Assembly: GCA_045535305.1 (NCBI GenBank)
Contig: JAZSLJ010000051.1
Coordinates: 1 to 40,852, forward strand
DNA: 40,852 nucleotides
DNA from: UBA1081 sp045535305
GTDB lineage: Bacteria > Bacillota > Clostridia > Oscillospirales > Acutalibacteraceae
Reading direction: 5' to 3'
The position numbers and the translations under genes are program-made. Below, one piece after another: positions 1 to 6,488 of this stretch. The notes under the pieces are model-generated. The model ran no database searches. It was not told where the DNA came from and saw only the letters and a program-made list of their open reading frames with translations. Positions within the stretch are counted from its first letter, which is position 1; every line of letters starts with the position of its first letter.

Positions 1-379
<379 letters not shown>

Positions 380-607
380 TTGAATTCTATCAGCCGTAGC
401 TGTTAAAACCATTTCTAGAGCTTTCAATTCGCTCTTACGTCATTTGCTGACTTTTTTAACTCTGTGTTTTCCAGAATTTCTGTCGCAAGTTTTTCAAAAC
501 TTACAAAAATTTCAGGGTTCCTTTTCTATCTCGTCGTTGTTTAATTTTCAAGGTTCAAATACGACTCTTGCAGGGTTTTTATTGACCCTCGTTTTGAGTG
601 CCTATAT

Positions 608-636
608 ACTATATCACAATCAAACACATTTGTCAA
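608..636 (-). promoter_or_regulatory. rRNA promoter, origin-proximal to 16S (proximal of two)
   Basis: On the minus strand there is TTGACA (complement of 631-636), a 17-nt spacer and TATAGT (complement of 608-613), so transcription would start near 601, about 220 nt before 16S. The leader 380-600 contains the ACCTTGAAAAT-type block (near 541-560) often found in Firmicutes rRNA leaders and spacers. Seen directly; the assignment to sigma-A is inferred from the near-consensus match. Confidence 0.85.
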
Positions 637-718
637 GAGTTTTTTTTATTTTTTTTACCGTTTAACAAATCTGTAACTACGCAGCCAAGGTGTTATCCGC
701 TTGTCTTACGGCTTGCAT

Positions 719-747
719 ATAATAGCACAGATAAAATGATTTGTCAA
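719..747 (-). promoter_or_regulatory. rRNA promoter, distal of two
   Basis: A second minus-strand promoter has TTGACA (complement of 742-747), a 17-nt spacer and TATTAT (complement of 719-724). It lies 111 bp upstream of the proximal one, and both share the start TTGACAAAT. Tandem strong promoters are the usual arrangement for rRNA operons in Firmicutes. The stretch 750-880 between it and the sleB-like gene is AT-rich and shows no gene. Confidence 0.82.
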
Positions 748-901
748 CAGTTTTTTATCATATTTTTTCAGCTTTGTATAGCCATTTTTTAACAGTACAA
801 CATATTGGTATTTTAATGTTTTTAAACCACAATTTTATCGTCATTTTTACAACATAATTACAAAATATATAAGTGTATTAATAATGGGAGGTCAAAAGAT
901 C

Positions 902-1639
902 GTGAATAAAATTAATTTTAAATCAAACAAATCCCTATATAAAAAACTTTGGCAAATTATGGTAATAATTCTTTTAACAATTCTGATGACACAGATAATT
1001 GAATATACGGCAGCAGTATATAATGTTATATATAATAATAAGCCACATTCATCATCTGAATACGTATTATCACAATTAGGTTCAAGAGGGGATGAAGTGA
1101 GAAGAATCCAGAGAAAGCTCAAGCAGCTCGGTTACTACACAGGTAGTATTGACGGCATTTACGGATCTAATACACAAAAAGCTGTTATATCTTTTCAGAG
1201 AAGCTGCGGATTGACAGCTGACGGTATAGCAGGTCCCAGAACACTATTATATTTAGGCTTAGGCTCATCATCCACATCCGGTTATTCTTCGAATGATAAA
1301 TATCTCTTAGCAAAAGTAATTGAAGGAGAAGCAAGAGGGGAGAGCTACACAGGGCAAGTAGCAGTAGGTGCAGTTATTCTTAACCGCGTAAATCATTCAT
1401 CATTTCCCGATTCTATATCAGGCGTGGTTTATCAGTCAGGAGCATTCGATTGTGTGTACGACAGTAACTGGGCGGTAGAACCAAGTGCTACCTCTAAAAA
1501 AGCCGCTGAGGACGCCTTAAACGGGTGGGATCCCACAGGCGGTGCAATATATTACTATAATCCGTCAAAAACCGACAATCAGTGGATAAGAACGCGTACA
1601 GTGGTTACAGTTATCGGCAGACACTATTTTGCAATATAG
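902..1639 (+). CDS. sleB: Spore cortex-lytic enzyme, SleB-type cell-wall hydrolase
   Basis: Predicted peptidoglycan hydrolase of 245 residues. An N-terminal membrane anchor or uncleaved signal (about residues 15-40) is followed by a PG_binding_1 repeat (SRGDEVRRIQRKLKQLGYY...GIAGPRTL) and a C-terminal Hydrolase_2 (SleB/CwlJ) domain that starts at LLAKVIEGEARGE and ends near RTRTVVTVIGRHYFA. The Glu in EGEARGE corresponds to the catalytic glutamate of the family. SleB proteins open muramic-lactam peptidoglycan in the spore cortex during germination, but vegetative homologues exist and no ypeB partner is adjacent. The start is GTG 902: GGGAGG at 886-891 is its Shine-Dalgarno sequence, and the upstream in-frame ATG (884) overlaps that site. 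The gene faces the leftward replication fork. Confidence 0.87.
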   Translation: MNKINFKSNKSLYKKLWQIMVIILLTILMTQIIEYTAAVYNVIYNNKPHSSSEYVLSQLGSRGDEVRRIQRKLKQLGYYTGSIDGIYGSNTQKAVISFQRSCGLTADGIAGPRTLLYLGLGSSSTSGYSSNDKYLLAKVIEGEARGESYTGQVAVGAVILNRVNHSSFPDSISGVVYQSGAFDCVYDSNWAVEPSATSKKAAEDALNGWDPTGGAIYYYNPSKTDNQWIRTRTVVTVIGRHYFAI

Positions 1640-1695
1640 CACAGTGTTTATATATTATAAGTATTATATAATACCTATAATATATACATATCCAT

Positions 1696-1711
1696 TGTTT
1701 CACGTGAAACA
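1696..1711. promoter_or_regulatory. parS site 1
   Basis: TGTTTCACGTGAAACA is a perfect 16-bp palindrome identical to the B. subtilis parS consensus bound by ParB/Spo0J. It lies between the sleB-like gene and the P-loop ATPase gene, about 1.2 kb from a parB gene and 4.6 kb from the putative oriC, which is the usual location for parS. Confidence 0.95.
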
Positions 1712-1773
1712 TTGTAACAGGACATTATATATCAGCATAGAATTATAGTAAATGATTATATGGAGTGATATAT

Positions 1774-2826
1774 ATGGAGTTATCATATTTTTTAGGTGCT
1801 AATACACCCTACGGTTTTCATTCATTATTTAACGAGTTATACGACCCTTACGATGAATGGAATTTATATATTATAAAAGGCGGCCCGGGAACAGGGAAGT
1901 CGACATTAATGAAAGAAATAGCAAAAGAAGCATTAAAGCACAATTTAGATGTAGATTACATTCCCTGTTCGTCAGACCCTTCAAGTCTTGACGGAGTGAT
2001 AATTCCTCAATTAAAAGTTTCAATATGCGATGGCACATCGCCTCATATAGTAGAACCTATATTCCCCGGAGTGTGCGAGCATTTAATTAATCTGAGTGAA
2101 TGTTGGGATTCAGATAAATTGAAAGATAATTCATCTAAAATAAAAATAATATCAATGACCTGTTCAAAAGCTCACCAAAAATGTATAAAATATCTTAAAA
2201 CGGCCAAACTGATTGAAGATGAAATAAATCGTATTGTATATCCCGCAATCAACTTCGATAAAATTGAAAGATTTGCAGAAAGATTAACTGATTTAAAAAA
2301 TATAGAAAATCCTAAAGGAAAAACAAAAACAAGATTACTCAGTGCTGTTACGCCGCAAGGGGTTATTGTTTATGATAAAGCATTTATTGAATCATGTGAA
2401 AAATTAATAACAATAAAAGATAATTATAATGTATCTCAACATATAATAGCTGCTTTAATAAAAGATAAAAATGCAAATATAATTAAATTTAACTGCCCGT
2501 TATCACCAAAAACAAAAACAGAACATATAATATTCACAGATTCAGGTCTTGGAATATTTACATCAAACAACTATCATTCCATAAATACAAAAACATATAA
2601 GACGATTTCGTCTGACAGATTTTTAAACAAAGAAATTATCGGCAAACATAAATCAACATTGGCATTTTTAATTGAATCAAAAAAAGAAATGATAGATGAA
2701 GCAATAGTTTCATTACAATTAGCAAAATCATCACATGATATTTTAGAAAGGTATTACATTGAAGCGATGGATTTTGATAAAGTAGAAAATATAAAAGAAA
2801 ATTTGATAAAACACATATTTAAATAA
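1774..2826 (+). CDS. P-loop ATPase of unknown role, with a decayed second NTPase half
   Basis: A 350-residue soluble protein. Residues 36-44 (GGPGTGKST) form a Walker A loop preceded by GANTPYGF, the layout of the uncharacterised ATPase family PRK06851, whose members carry two similar halves. Here the second half (about residues 190-280) repeats the landmarks (AVTPQGV, then a strand, then a cysteine-containing IIKFNCPLSP segment like DYIPCSSDPSS), but the Walker A position reads IKDNYNVSQH, so it cannot bind phosphate in the usual way. ATG 1774 is preferred over GTG 1765 because GGAG (1762-1765) is eight bases before it. The stop codon abuts parS site 2, so the gene lies exactly between two parS sites. 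The function is unknown; it is not ParA, as it lacks the deviant Walker motif KGGxGKT. Confidence 0.75.
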   Translation: MELSYFLGANTPYGFHSLFNELYDPYDEWNLYIIKGGPGTGKSTLMKEIAKEALKHNLDVDYIPCSSDPSSLDGVIIPQLKVSICDGTSPHIVEPIFPGVCEHLINLSECWDSDKLKDNSSKIKIISMTCSKAHQKCIKYLKTAKLIEDEINRIVYPAINFDKIERFAERLTDLKNIENPKGKTKTRLLSAVTPQGVIVYDKAFIESCEKLITIKDNYNVSQHIIAALIKDKNANIIKFNCPLSPKTKTEHIIFTDSGLGIFTSNNYHSINTKTYKTISSDRFLNKEIIGKHKSTLAFLIESKKEMIDEAIVSLQLAKSSHDILERYYIEAMDFDKVENIKENLIKHIFK

Positions 2827-2842
2827 TGTTTCACGTGAAACA
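2827..2842. promoter_or_regulatory. parS site 2
   Basis: A second exact TGTTTCACGTGAAACA, beginning at the base after the TAA stop of the P-loop ATPase gene and 1131 bp from parS site 1. A cluster of parS sites near the origin nucleates ParB spreading and SMC loading in Firmicutes. Confidence 0.95.
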
Positions 2843-2850
2843 TAACAACA

Positions 2851-2876
2851 GACAGCCGGTTTTTATACCGGCTGTC
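2851..2876. terminator. Perfect hairpin between convergent genes
   Basis: GACAGCCGG and CCGGCTGTC form a 9-bp perfect stem with an 8-base loop between the convergent ATPase gene and parB. No U-run follows on either strand, so it is either a weak bidirectional terminator or an RNA 3'-end protector. Confidence 0.5.
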
Positions 2877-2924
2877 CGCTGTTTGGATGTGGGTGTGAAA
2901 GAAAAAGATATGGATATATAGAAT

Positions 2925-3761
2925 CTATGCAGTTCCGATATATTCTGAAATACTAACCGGAGAGGTGGTTATTTTCGGTATGCGAATAACATATTCTGTG
3001 TATTCTTCAGAATCATTTAGTTCTATAATCGCATCTATACCGGCTTTTTGCATAGTATCTACCGCATGATTGATAGTATTTATAAATATATTAATGTCCT
3101 TGAGTTTTATAATTTTAGATTTTGCCGACAACATAGCAGGCGACAACAGGGTAGTTATATAACTTTCAATTTCATCCACAGAGATTTTATTATTGATAAA
3201 ATATTCAAGAGCTTTAATCTGAACACAATAATCTTTAATTTTTACTAAAGCTCCTGCATATTCTTCAGAAAAATGATTATCAATTATTAACTTTTTAATA
3301 TCATCACATAGACTATTAATTTTAATTTTACTTGACAGATAATCAACAGATTTACCTGTCAATAAAGATAACTGTTCTGAATTTACATTTAAATTTCTAA
3401 TAATATAATCAATAAAATGTGATTCATCAAAAAAATGAAGATTTTTACGTTGAATATTATCGGTAAGTGAATAAACACCAAGAATAATATCGGAAATATT
3501 CATCACAATACAAGGAACAGACGATAATTCGGCTTTAATAGCAGCCCTGAGTCTGCGTTCACCTGAAATAATCTGATACCTCTTATTTATTCTTCTTACT
3601 AACAGAGGTTGGATAATACCTATATTTTTAACAGAAACAGCAAGTCCGTCAATATTCGATGAATCAATATCGGTTCTGTAACTATAAGGGTTAGGGTCTA
3701 TGATTTCACACGGAATCAAAACAACAGAACCCACACACTTATAATTTAAAGAATCGTACAT
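2925..3761 (-). CDS. parB: ParB/Noc-family chromosome partitioning protein
   Basis: A 278-residue ParB-type protein. The N-terminal CTP-binding domain shows IDPNPYSYR, GERRLRAA (67-74) and DNIQRKNL (101-108), close to the family hallmarks GERRxRA and ENIQRxxL. Residues about 124-150 (SEQLSLLTGKSVDYLSSKIKI) form the DNA-binding helix-turn-helix, more divergent than in Spo0J. It should bind the two parS sites to its left as a sliding clamp, load SMC and organise the origin. It lies 128 bp downstream of rsmG, which is where Bacillus carries noc, but the nearby sites are parS, not the Noc site ATTTCCCGGGAAAT. No parA/soj partner is adjacent. GGTGAT just ahead of the ATG is a modest ribosome site. 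Confidence 0.88.
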   Translation of the reverse strand: MYDSLNYKCVGSVVLIPCEIIDPNPYSYRTDIDSSNIDGLAVSVKNIGIIQPLLVRRINKRYQIISGERRLRAAIKAELSSVPCIVMNISDIILGVYSLTDNIQRKNLHFFDESHFIDYIIRNLNVNSEQLSLLTGKSVDYLSSKIKINSLCDDIKKLIIDNHFSEEYAGALVKIKDYCVQIKALEYFINNKISVDEIESYITTLLSPAMLSAKSKIIKLKDINIFINTINHAVDTMQKAGIDAIIELNDSEEYTEYVIRIPKITTSPVSISEYIGTA

Positions 3762-3889
3762 TTAACATCACCGAAATAATAAAATCCTTGAGGTATTTCC
3801 GTTTACAACAAGATAATACACCAAGGATTATAAAAAATCTAAAGAATATTGTAGAGTGAAATTAATTGTTAATTGAAATTTTATGAGTT

Positions 3890-4603
3890 TTACAGCGGTT
3901 TTTTAGAAATCTGACCCATATTTCGGGGATATTTGGGCGAAATATGCGATATTTTTTTTGCAATTATTATATTTCTTTCATCACCGTTCTGAATTGAATA
4001 GAAAATATCATCATATAATTCAGCCCCGACTTTACCGAATGCAGAAATACCGAAAGTCTTTTCTTCTTCGGATATAGAACCTTTCATTGATATAAAATGA
4101 CCGCCTACTTTAACCAAAGGTAAACAGAATTCGGATAAAATTCTAAGCTGAGCTACTGCTCGAGCTGTGGCAAAATCAAACTTTTCTCTGTATTCGGGCA
4201 TTTTACCCGCATCCTCTGCTCTGGAATGAATAACAGATGCATCAAGTCCAAATTCAGATATAACATATCTTATAAAATCAAGCTTTTTATTGACAGCATC
4301 AAAAAATGTTACATTCAATTCGGGAGAGGTGATAAGCAGCGGCATTCCGGGAAAGCCTGCACCCGTTCCCACATCAGCCAACGAACCTTTTAATTGACAG
4401 GGGGAATATTTTTTTACTGCAAGACTATCTGCAAAATGTTTAATTACAATATCATCAGGTTCGGTTATAGCAGTAAGATTTACCTTCTCATTATACTCAA
4501 TAAGCATCTTTGCATAAGCGTCAAATTTATCAATTTGTGCATCAGTCAGCTCAACATCAAACCGTGCTGCCGATACGGTTAAAAGTTCTTTTGAAATAAA
4601 CAT
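3890..4603 (-). CDS. rsmG: 16S rRNA (guanine-527-N7)-methyltransferase RsmG
   Basis: A 237-residue methyltransferase (GidB) that makes m7G527 in 16S rRNA using S-adenosylmethionine. The SAM-binding glycine loop DVGTGAGFPGMPL sits at residues 77-89. Upstream is the family segment EYNEKVNLTAITEPDDIVIKHFADSL, and the C-terminus ends YPRNMGQISKKPL, as RsmG proteins usually do. Length and all blocks fit an intact enzyme. It is divergent from dnaA, with parB 128 bp downstream on the same strand. Loss of RsmG confers low-level streptomycin resistance in other bacteria. AAGGA precedes the ATG. Confidence 0.96.
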   Translation of the reverse strand: MFISKELLTVSAARFDVELTDAQIDKFDAYAKMLIEYNEKVNLTAITEPDDIVIKHFADSLAVKKYSPCQLKGSLADVGTGAGFPGMPLLITSPELNVTFFDAVNKKLDFIRYVISEFGLDASVIHSRAEDAGKMPEYREKFDFATARAVAQLRILSEFCLPLVKVGGHFISMKGSISEEEKTFGISAFGKVGAELYDDIFYSIQNGDERNIIIAKKISHISPKYPRNMGQISKKPL

Positions 4604-4637
4604 AAAACAATTTTTCCTTCTTTAATTTATGTAATAA

Positions 4638-4666
4638 ATTTTAATATTTATAACAACTTTTGTCAA
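4638..4666 (-). promoter_or_regulatory. Promoter of rsmG(-parB)
   Basis: Minus-strand TTGACA (complement of 4661-4666), 17-nt spacer, TAAAAT (complement of 4638-4643), about 30 bases upstream of the rsmG start. It probably also drives parB, as no terminator-like structure is seen between rsmG and parB. Confidence 0.7.
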
Positions 4667-4700
4667 GTAAAATATAATTTATAAAATATCATCTAAATGC

Positions 4701-4729
4701 TTGAATTTAAAACTGTTTTATGCTATAAT
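4701..4729 (+). promoter_or_regulatory. Promoter of dnaA
   Basis: TTGAAT (4701-4706), 17-nt spacer, TATAAT (4724-4729) with an extended -10 (TGC just before it). Transcription would start near 4736, giving a 5' leader of about 115 nt ahead of dnaA. Neither canonical DnaA boxes nor the TTTTGAACA motif of the dnaA-dnaN spacer is seen here. Confidence 0.78.
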
Positions 4730-4850
4730 AAAATCCAAAATGGTGTTATATCGCTTATAAGGCTCATACAATCAATTTTTACAATTTTTAATATAAAATC
4801 ATTAGGATAAAAAAATTTAATTACAGAATATTCAGAGAGGAATTTGAATT

Positions 4851-6182
4851 ATGGAATCATTCAAAGAAGTATGGGAACAAGTCCTCGGATACTGTAAAAA
4901 TGTTATGTCTGAAACAAGCTATAAGACATGGATAAGTAAAATTGAAAATCCCGAATTTATTGACGGAAAAGTAGTAATAATATCACAATCGGAATTCAGA
5001 AACACAATACTACAAGATAATTTCAGCAATATACTTAAAGAAGCATTTGAAGCAGTTTTGGGAATACCCCTTGATATTGAATTTAAAGTAAATTTACCGG
5101 AAGAAAAAGAAGAGGAAAAAGAAACTCCTGTTCAGGTGAAACCTATCAATAATGTAAGCGACTCACAGTCTCCGTTTAATTTTGAAAACTTTATTGTAGG
5201 TACGTCAAACAGATTGGCTCACGCAGCATCATGGCGAGTTGCAACATCGGAATTAGGCTCTGTTTACAACCCCTTATTTATTTACGGAAACTCCGGATTA
5301 GGTAAAACTCACCTTGTAATGGCTATTCAGAACGAGTTAAAAAACCGTTTTAATAATATAAATATCGTTTATACAACCAGTGAAAACTTTCTTAACGAGT
5401 TTATTTCTTGCATTACAACAAGCGATAATATTCGTTTCAGAGAAAAATACAGAAGTGCTGATGCTCTTTTTATTGATGATATTCAGTTTTTTAAAAAGAA
5501 AGTTACAACACAGGAAGAGTTTTTCCACACCTTTAATGACCTTATTAATTCAAAAAAATTAATTGTCATTACATCTGACCGTCCTCCCAAAGAAATCGAA
5601 GATTTTGACGACAGAATCAAAACAAGATTCGAAAGCGGACTTATTGTTGATATTCAGCCCCCTGAAATTGAAACAAGAATGGCTATTATTCTGCAGAAAG
5701 CACAGGAAAGTAACATATCTCTTACTACGCAGATGGTTAACTACATAGCAGAAAAAATAAAAGAAAACGTACGTCAGATTGAAGGTACAATCAATAAAAT
5801 TGCTGCTATGCAGTCGCTTTACGGAATAGAACCCACTATGGGCAGTATTCAGCAGATTATTAAAGATATTGAGACCGATACAAGACCCACATCAGTGCTT
5901 GTTGACGAAATTATTGAAAGCGTAGCCGATAAATACGACGTTTCAAAGCTCGATATCGTATCTGAAAAAAGAAATGCAAACATCGCTCTTGCAAGAAATG
6001 TTGCCATGTATGTTATAAGAGAGGTTACAGGTCTTTCGCTTGAAAATATCGGTAACAAGTTCGGCGGTAAAAAGCATTCTACCGTAAAACACTCTATTGA
6101 CACCGTTCTTGAAAAAATGATACACGATATAAAGTTCAAAAATTCTGTTAATAATATAATAAAACAGTTTGTTAATAAGTAA
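4851..6182 (+). CDS. dnaA: Chromosomal replication initiator DnaA
   Basis: 443 residues with all four DnaA domains: domain I (FKEVWEQVLGYCKN...YKTWI), a short acidic linker (about 81-107), the AAA+ domain with Walker A GNSGLGKT (146-153), Walker B ALFIDDIQ (205-212), sensor TSDRPPKEI and the RFESGL arginine-finger box, then domain IV. Domain IV is unusual: the near-invariant GGRDHTTV reads GGKKHSTV (405-412), so Lys408 replaces the Asp equivalent to E. coli Asp433, a residue that contacts bases in the box, and Ser replaces the first Thr. The minor-groove Arg (E. coli 399) is kept as Arg374, while Arg401 is Ala. This coincides with a non-canonical repeat in the downstream spacer. AGAGAGGA precedes the ATG. 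Confidence 0.98.
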   Translation: MESFKEVWEQVLGYCKNVMSETSYKTWISKIENPEFIDGKVVIISQSEFRNTILQDNFSNILKEAFEAVLGIPLDIEFKVNLPEEKEEEKETPVQVKPINNVSDSQSPFNFENFIVGTSNRLAHAASWRVATSELGSVYNPLFIYGNSGLGKTHLVMAIQNELKNRFNNINIVYTTSENFLNEFISCITTSDNIRFREKYRSADALFIDDIQFFKKKVTTQEEFFHTFNDLINSKKLIVITSDRPPKEIEDFDDRIKTRFESGLIVDIQPPEIETRMAIILQKAQESNISLTTQMVNYIAEKIKENVRQIEGTINKIAAMQSLYGIEPTMGSIQQIIKDIETDTRPTSVLVDEIIESVADKYDVSKLDIVSEKRNANIALARNVAMYVIREVTGLSLENIGNKFGGKKHSTVKHSIDTVLEKMIHDIKFKNSVNNIIKQFVNK

Positions 6183-6218
6183 AAGTTTTGAAAAAGTTTT
6201 GAACTTTGAACAGTAAAG

Positions 6219-6236
6219 TTTTGAACAGTTTGAACA
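6219..6236 (+). repeat. Tandem non-canonical DnaA-box pair, copy 1
   Basis: TTTTGAACA joined directly to GTTTGAACA, preceded by overlapping related 9-mers at 6197-6212. TTTTGAACA matches the DnaA box TTATCCACA at six of nine positions, differing at position 3 and in the central CC. An identical 18-bp copy lies 124 bp downstream. Confidence 0.6.
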
Positions 6237-6342
6237 TTCACTTTTATTTTCTTTTTAAGAATTATTTTATTAACAGGATATAAACACTCTTTTATACATT
6301 GATTTAACTGTTAAAAGCACGCAGAATCAATACTTACAAGGG

Positions 6343-6382
6343 TTTTGAACAGTTTGAACACACTCTACTACTATTACTACTA
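6343..6382 (+). promoter_or_regulatory. DnaA-box pair copy 2 plus DnaA-trio (unwinding element)
   Basis: The second TTTTGAACAGTTTGAACA (6343-6360) is followed by CACT and then six in-phase trinucleotides CTA CTA CTA TTA CTA CTA (6365-6382). On the lower strand they read 3'-GAT-5' or 3'-AAT-5', the DnaA-trio that guides the DnaA filament onto single-stranded DNA. The box-then-trio polarity is the same as in B. subtilis; the intervening GC-rich cluster described there is missing. Confidence 0.72.
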
Positions 6383-6437
6383 ATATATGTATAGATATGT
6401 TATGTAAAGTAGTTTTCGTAAACGAAAAATCAGAAGA

Positions 6438-6488
6438 AGGGAGATGTGCGGTAACATCTCAATGTAGAAAACCGCACTGTCGCTTAAT
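6438..6488 (+). promoter_or_regulatory. dnaN leader with two mutually exclusive hairpins
   Basis: Hairpin A pairs GAGATGT (6441-6447) with ACATCTC (6454-6460). Hairpin B pairs GTGCGGT (6446-6452) with ACCGCAC (6471-6477). Both have perfect 7-bp stems and share bases 6446-6447, and each arm lies in the other's loop, so they compete. Hairpin A buries part of the only Shine-Dalgarno-like stretch; hairpin B leaves it free and shortens its effective distance to the dnaN ATG. Seen directly; a role in translation control is inferred. Confidence 0.45.

Larger units (their letters stand above)
6183..6488. other. Putative replication origin (oriC) between dnaA and dnaN
   Basis: This 306-bp AT-rich spacer has no gene. 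It holds two clusters of a 9-base motif: TTTTGAACT 6197-6205, CTTTGAACA 6204-6212, TTTTGAACA 6219-6227 and GTTTGAACA 6228-6236, then TTTTGAACA 6343-6351 and GTTTGAACA 6352-6360. The 18-bp pair TTTTGAACAGTTTGAACA is identical in both clusters. CTACTACTATTACTACTA (6365-6382) follows four bases later and matches the DnaA-trio element that DnaA uses to open the duplex in B. subtilis. An AT-rich stretch (6383-6420) comes next. No TTATCCACA box is present. Position, trio and clustered repeats support an origin; the identity of the boxes is inferred. Confidence 0.75.

Noticed and set aside
884..901. Upstream ATG of the SleB-like gene
   Set aside because: It overlaps the GGGAGG ribosome site that serves GTG 902.
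2925..3761. Assignment of the ParB-family gene as Noc
   Set aside because: The position beside rsmG suggests noc, but the nearby palindromes are parS, not the Noc site, so ParB is preferred.
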